This document shows, one piece after another, positions 52,474 through 61,603 of a stretch of DNA of 64,000 nt. The DNA is taken from NCBI RefSeq assembly GCF_900109655.1, contig NZ_FOAT01000007.1:97686-161685 (forward strand). The letters are read 5' to 3'. The notes under the pieces are model-generated. The model saw only the letters and a program-made list of their open reading frames with translations, was not told the origin of the DNA and searched no databases. Source of the stretch: Hominimerdicola alba (GTDB taxonomy: Bacteria; Bacillota; Clostridia; Oscillospirales; Ruminococcaceae). Position 1 is the stretch's first letter, and the number at the start of each line of letters is the position of its first letter. The translations under genes were made by a program, and so were the position numbers.

Positions 52474-52624
52474 CACAAGGTTTACAATATCAAAAAAGGA
52501 TAAAAATATTACATAAACGGATATTTTTACAATAAGTATTAAAATGCTTTTATGTTTTTGGTGAGTATTTCTCAAAATCATCAAAATATACATAAAATAT
52601 CAACAGAATAAATACAATAAAGGC

Positions 52625-52653
52625 TTGTAAATATTTAAGTGGTATGTTATTAT
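52625..52653 (+). promoter_or_regulatory. Possible promoter of the PL11 gene
   Basis: TTGTAA (52625-52630), 17 bases, TATTAT (52648-52653). The -35 is weak, which would suit an inducible gene. Confidence 0.45.
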
Positions 52654-52705
52654 AATTTACAAAAGATGTTGCTTTTGATCAATATTTTTTTCAGGAGGTT
52701 ATAAT

Positions 52706-55318
52706 ATGAGAAACGCAATAAAACGAATCGCAGCGGCAGCAGCTTCTCTGTCTGTTGCGCTGAGCGGCTTTGCAGGCATCCCTCAGCTGACTGCAAGTGC
52801 TGCATACGGTCAGGGGGGCAACGGCACCGCCATTATGGAGTATCTCGACCGCGGCATTTACGCTATAAAGTCGGGCAACGGTATGTTCATCAGTTGGAGA
52901 TATAATGCCAATGATGCTGACGAGAGCGAGTTCCGCCTTTACCGCGATAATCAGCTCATCTACACCAGCAAGGCGGGTCAGGCTACCAATTACTGGGATG
53001 CTTACGGCAGTTCAAACTCGGTATACCGCGTGGATACCTATGTTTACGGTGTCCTGAAGTCTTCCGAGACCAGCAATTTCACATCGGGCTCCAATTATTT
53101 CGATATCCCGCTGAACAATCCCGATTCAAGCAAATATTCACCCAACGACTGCTGTGTGGGCGACGTTGACGGCGACGGTCAGTACGAGATATTCCTGAAA
53201 TGGGATCCCAACGATTCACAGGATAACTCAAAGACAGGCTATACCAGCAAGGTATACATCGACTGCTACACCCTTAAAGGCAAACAGCTGTGGCGAATCG
53301 ATATGGGCAAGAATATCCGTGCGGGTCAGCACTATACACAGATGTGCGTAGCTGATTTTGACTGCGACGGCAAGGCTGAGCTCATCACCAAGACCTGCGA
53401 CGGCACTATCGACGGCACAGGCAGTGCTATCGGAAATGCCTATGCCAACTATGTTGACAGTTCAGGAACTGTTCTGACAGGTCCCGAGTACCTGACACTT
53501 TTCGAGGGTGCAACAGGCAAGGCACTGGATACCATTGATTTCCCTGTACCCAGAGGTACTGCAACAGGCAATACCGCAAAGAGCACATGGGGCGATAACT
53601 ACGGCAACCGCTGTGAGCGCTACAATGCGGCTATCGCTTATCTGGACGGCGTACACCCCTCTGCTGTATACGGCAGAGGCTATTATACAAGGCTTTCACT
53701 TTCCGCGGTTGATGTTCGTAACGGCAAGCTGGTTAAGCGTTGGGTATACGATTCGGGCTTCAACACCAGCGACCCCGCTTACGGTCAGGGCAACCACAAC
53801 GTTATGGTAGCTGACTTCGATAACGACGGCAAGCAGGAAGTCTGCATGGGTGCATCATGCTTTGATGACAACGGTTCTCTGCTGTGGACAACAAGACAGG
53901 GGCACGGCGATGCTATGCACGTAGGCGACCTTGATCCCAACCACGAGGGTATCGAAGTATTCCTCTGCCACGAGAGCGGAAGCTATGGCATATCCCTTAT
54001 CGACGGCAGAAACGGCAACAAGATCTGGCACTATGACGGCGACAAGGATACAGGCAGATGCTGTGCCGATAATATTCTGGCAGGCAACGGCTCCGCTGAA
54101 TTCTGGGGTTCAAGACCCGCAGGCGCTGTTTACAACGCACATGGCCAGCAGATAGCAAACAAGCAGCCTTCCACCAACTTCCTTATCTACTGGGACGGCG
54201 ACCTTGAGCGTGAACTGCTGGATAACATCTACATCACAAAGGCGACAGCAGCTAACAACTATCAGACCATATTCACAGCTGACGGCTGTGCTTCAAACAA
54301 CGGCACAAAGGCTGTTCCCTGCCTTACTGCCGACCTCTTCGGTGACTGGCGTGAAGAGCTGGTACTGCGCACCGAGGATAACTCCAGACTGCGCATATTC
54401 TGCACCAATACCGAGACAAATGTCCGCATGACAACACTGATGCACGATATGCAGTACCGTATGCAGAACGGCTGTCAGCAGTCCTCTTACAACCAGCCCC
54501 CTCATACAAGCTACTATCTGGGCAGTGATGCGGCTGTTCCCGGCAGACCAAATATCAAGCTGAACAACACTCCTCCCGAGCCTGTTAACGGCAAGCTGAT
54601 AAAGAACTTCCTCGTTAAGGACAGCGCTAATGCTGACGGCTGGAAGCTGATGTCTTCAAACACCACAGGCGGACTTATCTACGGCGACAGAGATTTCACC
54701 TATACATCTCTGGCTTCTGATCTCCAGAACTGCGAATACATCATGACAGCCTGCAACTCCAAGAACACAGATGCTGATCTTGCAGAGTTCACAGCTGACA
54801 AGGATATGGAAGTTTATGTAATGGTAGATGACCGTGAAACATCAGCAAGCATGATACCCTACTGGCTCAGCGGCTACACCAAGACTTCCCTGACAGCAAG
54901 CTCAAGCAACGATGTAACATTCACCGCTTACAAAAAGGAGTTCAATGCAGGCGATAAGGTAGTACTCGGCACTAACGGTATGACAGGCTATGTTGTAAAC
55001 TACACCGTATTCGTTAAAGAGAAGTCACAGCCCAACTGCCCTCCTCCTTCCATGAATATCAGAGTTAATTACAACACTCAGTACCACCAGATACAGTTCG
55101 TCTGGGACAAGGTCAGTGGCGCTGACAGATACGGTATCGCTGTATATCTGGCAGGCAAGTGGAGAGTCCAGACTTCCAGCATCACTACAAACAGCTATGT
55201 AACTCCCAAGAACCTGACACCCGGCATGACATACAAAGTAGCTATCGCAGCCAGGGTAAACGGCAAGTGGGATACAATGGATGCTATCAAGAATTATGTA
55301 ACTGTTACTGTAAGGTAA
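52706..55318 (+). CDS. PL11 rhamnogalacturonan endolyase, secreted, multidomain
   Basis: 870 residues, ATG 52706 after CAGGAGGTTATAAT. Signal peptide (MRNAIKRIAAAAASLSVALSG, cleavage after ASA). The PL11 eight-bladed beta-propeller spans about 40-625 with the YesW-type signatures MEYLDRGIYAIKSGNGMFISWR, VGDVDGDGQYEIFLKWDP, HYTQMCVADFDCDGKAELITKTCDGTID, VMVADFDNDGKQEVCMG, GHGDAMHVGDLDP and ADLFGDWREELVLRTEDN; the Asp-rich turns bind Ca2+. A second beta domain (about 630-775) and a C-terminal FnIII-like module (about 780-870) follow, perhaps for binding. It cuts the rhamnogalacturonan I backbone of pectin outside the cell. Confidence 0.94.
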   Translation: MRNAIKRIAAAAASLSVALSGFAGIPQLTASAAYGQGGNGTAIMEYLDRGIYAIKSGNGMFISWRYNANDADESEFRLYRDNQLIYTSKAGQATNYWDAYGSSNSVYRVDTYVYGVLKSSETSNFTSGSNYFDIPLNNPDSSKYSPNDCCVGDVDGDGQYEIFLKWDPNDSQDNSKTGYTSKVYIDCYTLKGKQLWRIDMGKNIRAGQHYTQMCVADFDCDGKAELITKTCDGTIDGTGSAIGNAYANYVDSSGTVLTGPEYLTLFEGATGKALDTIDFPVPRGTATGNTAKSTWGDNYGNRCERYNAAIAYLDGVHPSAVYGRGYYTRLSLSAVDVRNGKLVKRWVYDSGFNTSDPAYGQGNHNVMVADFDNDGKQEVCMGASCFDDNGSLLWTTRQGHGDAMHVGDLDPNHEGIEVFLCHESGSYGISLIDGRNGNKIWHYDGDKDTGRCCADNILAGNGSAEFWGSRPAGAVYNAHGQQIANKQPSTNFLIYWDGDLERELLDNIYITKATAANNYQTIFTADGCASNNGTKAVPCLTADLFGDWREELVLRTEDNSRLRIFCTNTETNVRMTTLMHDMQYRMQNGCQQSSYNQPPHTSYYLGSDAAVPGRPNIKLNNTPPEPVNGKLIKNFLVKDSANADGWKLMSSNTTGGLIYGDRDFTYTSLASDLQNCEYIMTACNSKNTDADLAEFTADKDMEVYVMVDDRETSASMIPYWLSGYTKTSLTASSSNDVTFTAYKKEFNAGDKVVLGTNGMTGYVVNYTVFVKEKSQPNCPPPSMNIRVNYNTQYHQIQFVWDKVSGADRYGIAVYLAGKWRVQTSSITTNSYVTPKNLTPGMTYKVAIAARVNGKWDTMDAIKNYVTVTVR

Positions 55319-55354
55319 TATAGTTACCCCGATAAAATACATACTTCCCAAAAC

Positions 55355-55392
55355 GAAGAGAGCTCACAGGCCGATGCCTGTGAGCTTTTCTT
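55355..55392 (+). terminator. Terminator of the PL11 gene
   Basis: AGCTCACAGGC (55361-55371) pairs perfectly with GCCTGTGAGCT (55376-55386) around a 4-base loop, then TTTC. A second stem AACAGCCC/GGGCTGTT lies at 55403-55430. Confidence 0.85.
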
Positions 55393-55490
55393 CTGCAAAA
55401 ATAACAGCCCACGTCTTCACGAGGGCTGTTTATCTTATCCGTATAAACGGAATAATATTTTTCCGACGGGCTGCCAGGTCAAAAGGAGAA

Positions 55491-55568
55491 ATGAGCAAGC
55501 TTCTTGATAACACAAAATTTAAAAGCAGCCCAATCGGCTTTGGAGAAAAGAGTTTAGGAAGGTTTTAA
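55491..55568 (+). CDS. Candidate 25-residue peptide gene
   Basis: AAAAGGAGAA lies directly upstream of ATG 55491. The short frame encodes MSKLLDNTKFKSSP, then IGFGEKSLGRF and a stop. It is basic, with no signal or membrane helix. A peptide of this kind could be a leader-type precursor, a signalling peptide or the remaining N-terminus of a broken gene. The ribosome site is only two to four bases from the ATG and there is no clear promoter, so coding status is uncertain. Its end overlaps that of the small complement-strand frame by four bases. Confidence 0.35.
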   Translation: MSKLLDNTKFKSSPIGFGEKSLGRF

Positions 55569-55738
55569 ACATTTTTTGTAAATGACGCCGAAACTATCCA
55601 CATACCGTTCGCATATACTGTGGTTCCTGCAAATGTGTACGCCATATGAATACAGACTTCATCATTTACTGTAATACGGCAGCCCTTTTCTTTTGGACTC
55701 ATGGCAAAATTTCCAGAAGTTTCCACCGTGTTGCACAT
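55565..55738 (-). CDS. Short frame with coding-like composition, possible gene fragment
   Basis: 57 residues from ATG 55738 (an internal ATG at 55702 is also possible): MCNTVETSGNFAMSPKEKGC, then a beta-strand-like stretch ITVNDEVCIHMAYTFAGTTVYANGMWIVSASF. The amino-acid composition looks like a real domain, but I see no ribosome site and do not recognise the family. It may be the tail of a longer gene whose front was lost in the AT-rich DNA upstream. Confidence 0.35.
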   Translation of the reverse strand: MCNTVETSGNFAMSPKEKGCRITVNDEVCIHMAYTFAGTTVYANGMWIVSASFTKNV

Positions 55739-56008
55739 CGTTAAGGTTAACTTACGATATGATTTTGTCTAAAAATGCCAACCTTTCTACTGCCATCATT
55801 ATAGCACATATAAATTTAAATGTCAATAGAATTTATAAATTTTTATTTTATAACAAATTAATAATATAAATTATCTCACCAGTACAACATTCTAAACATC
55901 TTTTTGAGGTACAATATCAATAGTTGACAGTATTCTTCCCCCCGCCGCAGGCGGAGGGAAGAATACATCTAAAATAAATATGTCGTTTACTATAACAATA
56001 TCAATGCA
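55739..56008. other. Very AT-rich intergenic segment
   Basis: Largely A/T from 55790 to 55930, with no coding frame. The only clear structure is the GC-rich hairpin at 55933-55975. It may hold the junk side of a degenerate mobile element. Confidence 0.4.
55933..55975. repeat. GC-rich hairpin element (copy 2)
   Basis: TATTCTTCCCCCCGCC and GGCGGAGGGAAGAATA pair around GCA, followed by CATCTAA. Read on the complement it aligns with 2931-2973 (TTAGATG, CTTCCC..CGCCTGC, GGGGAA). Here it lies just after the stop of the complement-strand GGDEF gene and may end its transcript. Confidence 0.5.
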
Positions 56009-57484
56009 TTATCTGTAACTGCCGTACTTCTTCTTGAATTCTGTCTTGTTTTCGTACATGGCTTTGTCGGCACGCTTGAAAACGAAATCCAGTGTCATAT
56101 CATCGGATGCTTTTTCTGCCATGCCCACAGCCGCCGAGAATCTGTCCCAGGGGTCGGCTTCGGTGTGGGAATAGCTTTCTTCAAAGTCATTTTTGATCTG
56201 GTCAAATATCGCCCAACGGTTCTGATAATCAGTGCCCTGCAGCAGTACCAGGAACTCGTCGCCGCCTATCCTGTACACGGGAGAGTGTTTGTAAGCCTCG
56301 CATATCATGCGGCAGCAGCCCCTTATATAATGGTCTCCCGATTTATGTCCGTGTTCGTCGTTTATCTGTTTGAGATTGTTCATATCCACCATTACTATGG
56401 CAAATTCCTTCGGGTAGCTAGGTGTGAAGTCCTCAGTCTTCTTGATGTATGCCGCCTTGTTGCCAACACCTGTGAGAGCGTCCTTGTAGGTCTCTATACT
56501 CAGCTGACCTATCTGCTGCTGTTTCGCCTTTATGTCCTCTTCGGCTTTCAGCTTGTCAGCCTGCAGATTGTAGAGTTCGTTCAGCTTGTCGATGGTATCT
56601 ATCTCCATATGGCGTATACAGCGGTATATCTCGCCTATCTCATCATTGCGGTCGATATCTAGGTCGATGACACCCGCTTCTTCATAGCTTAGATGTTCCG
56701 AGGGCTTGAACTTTTTTATCTCCCTTGTCATAGCGTCGAGAGGACGTATCAGCAGTTTTTTGATGAAAAGCACCGCACCTGTCAGCACCACAGCCACAAA
56801 TCCCAGTGAACCCAGCACAAGGTATACCAGCAGTCTCCTTCGTGCTTTCATAACATCGTCCATGCCGAAATCACAGCCAACTACACACACACATTCGCCC
56901 TTTGAATCGTAAACAGGCTCAAAATCCGAGCAGAGCCAGCCCCAGTCGCCGTTGGATATGGTAGGCTCGGGCAGGGCGGCAAGATCCATACCTTGAAGTT
57001 CTTTTTCGCGGTCTTCACAGTAGCCGATATCGTAGAGAGGCGATGTATCATCGTTAACAAGATACATATCCTGCACAGCATTCTTATCGCCGTAAGCAAG
57101 CACGTAGATATATTTCATATCCTTGATATTGCTCACATACTGCGATATATAATCACGGGTACGGCAGTACTGCTCAAACAGACCTTTCTCTTTCAGGTAT
57201 TCCTCGATGGGAGCGTCGTTCTTGTCTTCAGCCGCTTTTGCCCTGATCTGCTGGTAGTTTTCATCTTCCGCCACGGCTTTCAGCTCTGCAAGATAATCGC
57301 CGTCCATGAAAGAAGCAACATTCTTTGCGTTGTCTGATGCACACTGCTTATAATATGAGTTTATTCGGCTGACGCTTGTCATGAAAGCTATCATGGCAGT
57401 ACCCGCCGCCACCGCGAACACCGTCAGCGTCACGAAGATGTACATTTTGATTTTTATAGAAAAGCGTTTCTTATCATCGGTCAT
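56009..57484 (-). CDS. Membrane diguanylate cyclase with periplasm-facing sensor, HAMP and GGDEF
   Basis: ATG 57484 follows AGAGGTGAGTAAAT; the in-frame ATG at 57529 has no such site. 491 residues: membrane helix 14-36, an extracellular sensor of about 175 residues, helix 217-242, a HAMP segment, a coiled coil (about 300-330) and a GGDEF domain with the intact signature RIGGDEFLVLL (Gly407-Phe411). No RxxD inhibitory site precedes it, so feedback inhibition by product is unlikely. It makes cyclic di-GMP from two GTP. It is divergent from the EAL and GGDEF pair. Confidence 0.92.
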   Translation of the reverse strand: MTDDKKRFSIKIKMYIFVTLTVFAVAAGTAMIAFMTSVSRINSYYKQCASDNAKNVASFMDGDYLAELKAVAEDENYQQIRAKAAEDKNDAPIEEYLKEKGLFEQYCRTRDYISQYVSNIKDMKYIYVLAYGDKNAVQDMYLVNDDTSPLYDIGYCEDREKELQGMDLAALPEPTISNGDWGWLCSDFEPVYDSKGECVCVVGCDFGMDDVMKARRRLLVYLVLGSLGFVAVVLTGAVLFIKKLLIRPLDAMTREIKKFKPSEHLSYEEAGVIDLDIDRNDEIGEIYRCIRHMEIDTIDKLNELYNLQADKLKAEEDIKAKQQQIGQLSIETYKDALTGVGNKAAYIKKTEDFTPSYPKEFAIVMVDMNNLKQINDEHGHKSGDHYIRGCCRMICEAYKHSPVYRIGGDEFLVLLQGTDYQNRWAIFDQIKNDFEESYSHTEADPWDRFSAAVGMAEKASDDMTLDFVFKRADKAMYENKTEFKKKYGSYR

Positions 57485-57533
57485 ATATTTACTCACCTCT
57501 TTGGTTGTTTGATGTTCAAAGTAGTTCATCTAT

Positions 57534-57562
57534 ATTATACTATATTTTAATAATTTAGTCAA
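57534..57562 (-). promoter_or_regulatory. Promoter of the complement-strand GGDEF gene
   Basis: On the complement TTGACT (57557-57562), 17 bases, TATAAT (57534-57539). Confidence 0.7.
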
Positions 57563-57637
57563 TAATATTGTTGAATTTTTTCAATTAATTATATTCAGCC
57601 CTTGGTTTGTAAAAATGAAAAACTTATTGCTAAATGC

Positions 57638-57666
57638 TTGACTATCATTTATGAACGTGGTATAAT
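57638..57666 (+). promoter_or_regulatory. Promoter of the EAL-GGDEF operon
   Basis: TTGACT (57638-57643), 17 bases, TATAAT (57661-57666). The leader of about 125 nucleotides is AT-rich; I found no cyclic-di-GMP riboswitch in it. Apart from the two promoters the 57485-57797 gap shows nothing. Confidence 0.75.
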
Positions 57667-57797
57667 ATAACTAATAATCTTGGATAATTTTTTGTTTTTT
57701 GGTAATCAAGCACAAAAATTTCTATGTGTTTAAAATTTTTTGGTCGAAGAGTCGGTGGGACAGTAATTTAACGGCAATTTTATAAAGTGGTGATAAT

Positions 57798-59897
57798 ATG
57801 AACAGCAAAAGCAAAGGTATACTGCTGATGAAGGAATACCTTGAAAAAGCGTCAGGGGCGGGGAGCATGAACGAGCTTGCAGACCTTGACGAGAGATACA
57901 AAGCTATGCTTGCCGATGTGGGTGAAGACGGATTGATGGAGCTCCATCAAGCCTTTTCCGTTTACGCCCACAGCGTCATGCAGCAGCTTGAAGAGAAGAA
58001 CAGCTCGGGCGGTGCTGCCGAGCTTTCGGGTGCTGCAAGGAACGAATATCTGAAAGTGCAGCAGTTGCTTGATGTCAATCAGCTGACCTACCATTTTCAG
58101 CCTATAGTACGTGCCGATAACGGACAGATATTCGCCTATGAAGCCCTTATGCGCGCTGACGGAGTCGAGGGTATAACCCCATTCCATATACTGAAATACG
58201 CAGAGCTTTCGGGCAGGCTCAGCGAAGTGGAAGAATACACTTTCCTGAATGTGCTGAATCTGCTGAAAGAGAACAGCGAAAGTCTCCACGGCAGACCTGT
58301 GTTCATCAACAGCATAGCCAATGTGCGCACTTCTCCCGAAAAGGAACAGGAGATAGAGCTTCTGCTTGAAGACCATGCTGATATCGTGGTGGTGGAGATA
58401 ACGGAGATATCGGAATTCGATGACAGCAAACTGGAAAAGATAAAGGAAAAATACGATTCTCTCGGCATACCCATAGCCATAGACGATTTCGGCACGGGAT
58501 ATTCAAACATATCAAACCTGCTTAGATACACGCCGAATTTCGTCAAGATAGACAGAATGCTCATCACGGATATAGCAAACAATACCAATAAAAAGCACTT
58601 CGTCCGTGAGATAATAGATTTCTGCCACGAGAACGGTCTTAAAGCCCTTGCTGAGGGCGTTGAGAATGCAGAAGAGCTCCGCACGGTGATACTGCTGGGT
58701 GTTGACCTGATACAGGGATTCTACACTGCACGTCCCTCGGCGGAGATAATACCCGAGATACCCTACGAGCGCCGTCAGGAGATAACCGAATACCGTCAGG
58801 AGCTTGAAGAGGGCAGACGGCTGAAGATATATTCGGCTGAGAAGTACGAGAAAGTATCACTGGAAAGACTTGGCAAAGAGGGATACAGCTGTATACACAT
58901 CGGATTCAGGTACCATGACGGCAATGTTACCATAGTCGGTTCGGAGAATTACGATTCGGGCATACATATACTCTGCTCGGACGGCTTCAACGGCATGGTG
59001 ATATTGGAGAATGCCCATCTTTCAAACATCGTAGGCAGGCCCTGCATAGACATCGGCAACGAGAGCTGTATAACCCTGCGCCTTTTGGGCAGCAATAAGC
59101 TGACAGGGGGTGGCATAAGGGTGGATGAAAGCTCCACGTTCATCACCGAGGGTACGGGCGACCTTGATATACAGCTGGGTGATGCTGACTACTACGGCAT
59201 CGGCAACGACCTTTCGTCTGCCCACGGCAGGCTTGAATTCGGGCATGACGGCACTATATCTGTAAACGCCAAAAGCCATACGGGTGTATGCATCGGCTCG
59301 GGCAGAGGCGGTGAGATATCCATCGGCAGGGGCAGATACACGTTAAAGACGGCAGGAGCTTCCAGCGTTGGCGTAGGAGCTTTTGACGGCAATTCAAAGA
59401 TAGAGATACTGGGCTGTGACCTTTCAATGGCTCTCAACGGAGCTTTCAACGTGGGCATCGGTGCTGTGGGCGGCAGTGCGAAGATACATATGATATATTC
59501 CAGCGTGAATATCACCCTGAACAGCCAGATGGCCACAGGCGTAGGCACACTCACCTGCGGCAATGCAGATATCCATATCGAACAGCTCAACATACACGAG
59601 AATATCCATGGTTCCGAGGTTACAGCCCTCGGGGCACTCAGGGGCGATTCGGATATAAGAATAGAGAGCGCCAATGTAGATATCTCGGCTGACGGCGCAA
59701 GAGCGCTGGCTTTCGGTTCGGTAAACGGCAAGACCGATATTTCTACCGACGGCATCACACTTACTGTTGATATTGCGAACTCGCTTGGTTATATCACCAC
59801 AGCCAAGAACATCAGTAATCTCGGCGGCAGAACTTCCATAACCCTCAACGGCAGCGAATGCAATACTATCCTGGTGAGCAGCAGTAAAAGAGAATAA
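57798..59897 (+). CDS. EAL-domain cyclic-di-GMP phosphodiesterase fused to a C-terminal beta-helix-like repeat domain
   Basis: 699 residues, ATG 57798, with no signal or membrane segment. After a helical N-terminus, the EAL domain at about 90-320 keeps the catalytic set: YEALMRAD (Glu115), FINSIAN (Asn171), VEITE (Glu200, Glu203), AIDDFGTGYSN (Asp229, Asp230), VKID (Lys250), AEGVEN (Glu286, Glu289) and QGFY (Gln306). From about 365 to 690 there are strand-rich repeats with glycines at 500, 527, 555, 583, 612 and 640, a spacing of 27-29 residues (VGVGAFDGNSKIEI, VGIGAVGGSAKIHM, TGVGTLTCGNADIHI, TALGALRGDSDIRI). This is a solenoid pattern like a parallel beta-helix. Such a cytoplasmic beta-helix on an EAL protein is unfamiliar to me. 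The GGDEF gene follows by 44 bases. Confidence 0.88.
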   Translation: MNSKSKGILLMKEYLEKASGAGSMNELADLDERYKAMLADVGEDGLMELHQAFSVYAHSVMQQLEEKNSSGGAAELSGAARNEYLKVQQLLDVNQLTYHFQPIVRADNGQIFAYEALMRADGVEGITPFHILKYAELSGRLSEVEEYTFLNVLNLLKENSESLHGRPVFINSIANVRTSPEKEQEIELLLEDHADIVVVEITEISEFDDSKLEKIKEKYDSLGIPIAIDDFGTGYSNISNLLRYTPNFVKIDRMLITDIANNTNKKHFVREIIDFCHENGLKALAEGVENAEELRTVILLGVDLIQGFYTARPSAEIIPEIPYERRQEITEYRQELEEGRRLKIYSAEKYEKVSLERLGKEGYSCIHIGFRYHDGNVTIVGSENYDSGIHILCSDGFNGMVILENAHLSNIVGRPCIDIGNESCITLRLLGSNKLTGGGIRVDESSTFITEGTGDLDIQLGDADYYGIGNDLSSAHGRLEFGHDGTISVNAKSHTGVCIGSGRGGEISIGRGRYTLKTAGASSVGVGAFDGNSKIEILGCDLSMALNGAFNVGIGAVGGSAKIHMIYSSVNITLNSQMATGVGTLTCGNADIHIEQLNIHENIHGSEVTALGALRGDSDIRIESANVDISADGARALAFGSVNGKTDISTDGITLTVDIANSLGYITTAKNISNLGGRTSITLNGSECNTILVSSSKRE

Positions 59898-59941
59898 TAC
59901 CACTGTCAGAAAGATCTCATCTTCGGGAGGAGGTATAGAAC

Positions 59942-61603
59942 TTGAAGATATTCCGTACCAAAAGGCTGATAATATTTACCGCTTTGCTTCCTCTTGCAAT
60001 ACTGCTGTTCGTCATCGCGGGAGAGATCTTCATAGGAACTCCCGAGAGCGAAGCGTCGCCTGCCTGTGATCTTTCGGAAGGCTGGGTAACGGAAGACGGC
60101 GAAGAGATATCCGTAAAAGCGCCGCCGAAGGAAAAGGTGATCATAAAGCACAGCCTTGCCGATACAGAAGTTTCGGGAAGAGACCTTTGCCTGCAGACCC
60201 ATGACGGTGATATAGCGGTATGGTTTGATGGCGAGCTCGCCTACGAATTCAGTTATTCCGCTTCTGCACCGCTGTACGGATTCTCCTACGGTATGCGCGT
60301 ACATATGATAGCTATCCCCGATAATGCTTCATCGGTAACGCTGGAGATAACACCGCTGTATAAAAATTCTGCGCCAAAGATAAAAAATATCAAGATAGAA
60401 GAATCGGGCGTATTCCTCAATGACCTCTACCAGAAAGAGCTTCCCGGATTTGCAGTCTGCGTGCTGATACTGCTGTACGGTTGTCTGATGCTGATAGGCG
60501 GCTGTATACGGGGAAACTCTTCCGAAAGCAACAGCGTTGATTTCTTTTCACTGGGAACATTCGCGGTACTAGTGGGAGTGTATGCCGCCAACGAGACACT
60601 GGTGCTTCAGCTGATAACAGAAAGGTCGGCTTTTGTGCGATTTTGTGCGGCGCTGGCGCTGATGTTCATATCATACTTCCCTGTGTCATTCGTGGCAAGC
60701 GTTACGCATCAGCGGGATACGGTATTCCTGCCAATAATGTTCGTGTATAATACCCTAAACTTTATAGCGACCTCCGTGCTTTCGCTAATGGGTAAAAGTG
60801 ATGTGGCACTTATGCTGACTTTCTCGCACATCGGCATAGCTGTGGCGCTGATAATGACCATAGTACTGATGGTGCGGGCATTCAAAAAGACAGATACAAA
60901 CCGCAACCTGCTGTATATGGTAATAATCGGAATGGGTTCGGCACTGGCGGGTGCCGCTGCAGATATCCTGAGATTCCGCCTGGTAAATATAAGGATATTC
61001 GGCAACAGCTTTTTTACACGTATAGGCGTGCTGGTCTTCCTTATAATGATGGGCATATACCTTATGAGCGAGCGCACACGTCTTGCGGTAGAGAAAGAAC
61101 GCTCGGCACTGATGGAAAAGCTGGCGTACACCGACAGCCTTACAGGTCTGAACAACCGCCTTGCTTTCCACCGCAAGGAGAACGAGATACGCACAGAGCA
61201 TATCAGCTGTACCATTATACAGCTGGATATCAACGACCTTAAAAAGGTGAACGATGTGTACGGCCATGCCGAGGGCGACAAGCATATCATCAGTGCGGCT
61301 AACCTTATCACCAGCTGTTTTGATAATATAGGCACCTGTTTCCGCACCGGCGGCGACGAATTCATAGTTATCGCCCAGAAAGGCGGAGAATCAGAAGTAT
61401 CCGCCGCGTTGACAAAGCTTGAAACAGCTTCATCAGAATACAACAAAGATTATGCTCCCCCCGTACCGATGCAGATAGCCTACGGCTACGCCCATTATAC
61501 AGCCCAGGTAGATATGCTTGAAACAGCTGAACAGCTGGCGGACAAGCGAATGTATGAAAAGAAAAAGCAAATGAAGACTCAATTCACAATTCATAATTCA
61601 TAA
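59942..61603 (+). CDS. 7TM-DISM-type membrane diguanylate cyclase
   Basis: The start is TTG 59942, behind GGGAGGAGGTATAGAAC. 553 residues: an N-terminal helix (9-28), an extracellular beta domain of about 130 residues (GDIAVWFDGELAYEF, SSVTLEITPLYKN), seven helices between about 167 and 376, and a GGDEF domain with the intact signature RTGGDEFIVIA (Gly470-Phe474). No RxxD inhibitory site. The layout is that of 7TMR-DISM sensors, which bind carbohydrate-like ligands outside. It is co-transcribed with the EAL/beta-helix gene, giving a matched make-and-break pair. The last residues QFTIHNS and the stop are encoded by repeat B. Confidence 0.9.
   Translation: MKIFRTKRLIIFTALLPLAILLFVIAGEIFIGTPESEASPACDLSEGWVTEDGEEISVKAPPKEKVIIKHSLADTEVSGRDLCLQTHDGDIAVWFDGELAYEFSYSASAPLYGFSYGMRVHMIAIPDNASSVTLEITPLYKNSAPKIKNIKIEESGVFLNDLYQKELPGFAVCVLILLYGCLMLIGGCIRGNSSESNSVDFFSLGTFAVLVGVYAANETLVLQLITERSAFVRFCAALALMFISYFPVSFVASVTHQRDTVFLPIMFVYNTLNFIATSVLSLMGKSDVALMLTFSHIGIAVALIMTIVLMVRAFKKTDTNRNLLYMVIIGMGSALAGAAADILRFRLVNIRIFGNSFFTRIGVLVFLIMMGIYLMSERTRLAVEKERSALMEKLAYTDSLTGLNNRLAFHRKENEIRTEHISCTIIQLDINDLKKVNDVYGHAEGDKHIISAANLITSCFDNIGTCFRTGGDEFIVIAQKGGESEVSAALTKLETASSEYNKDYAPPVPMQIAYGYAHYTAQVDMLETAEQLADKRMYEKKKQMKTQFTIHNS

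Noticed and set aside
57667..57797. Cyclic-di-GMP riboswitch ahead of the EAL gene
   Set aside because: The leader is AT-rich and lacks the conserved aptamer core words; only a GGTCGAAGAGTCGG stretch hinted at structure.
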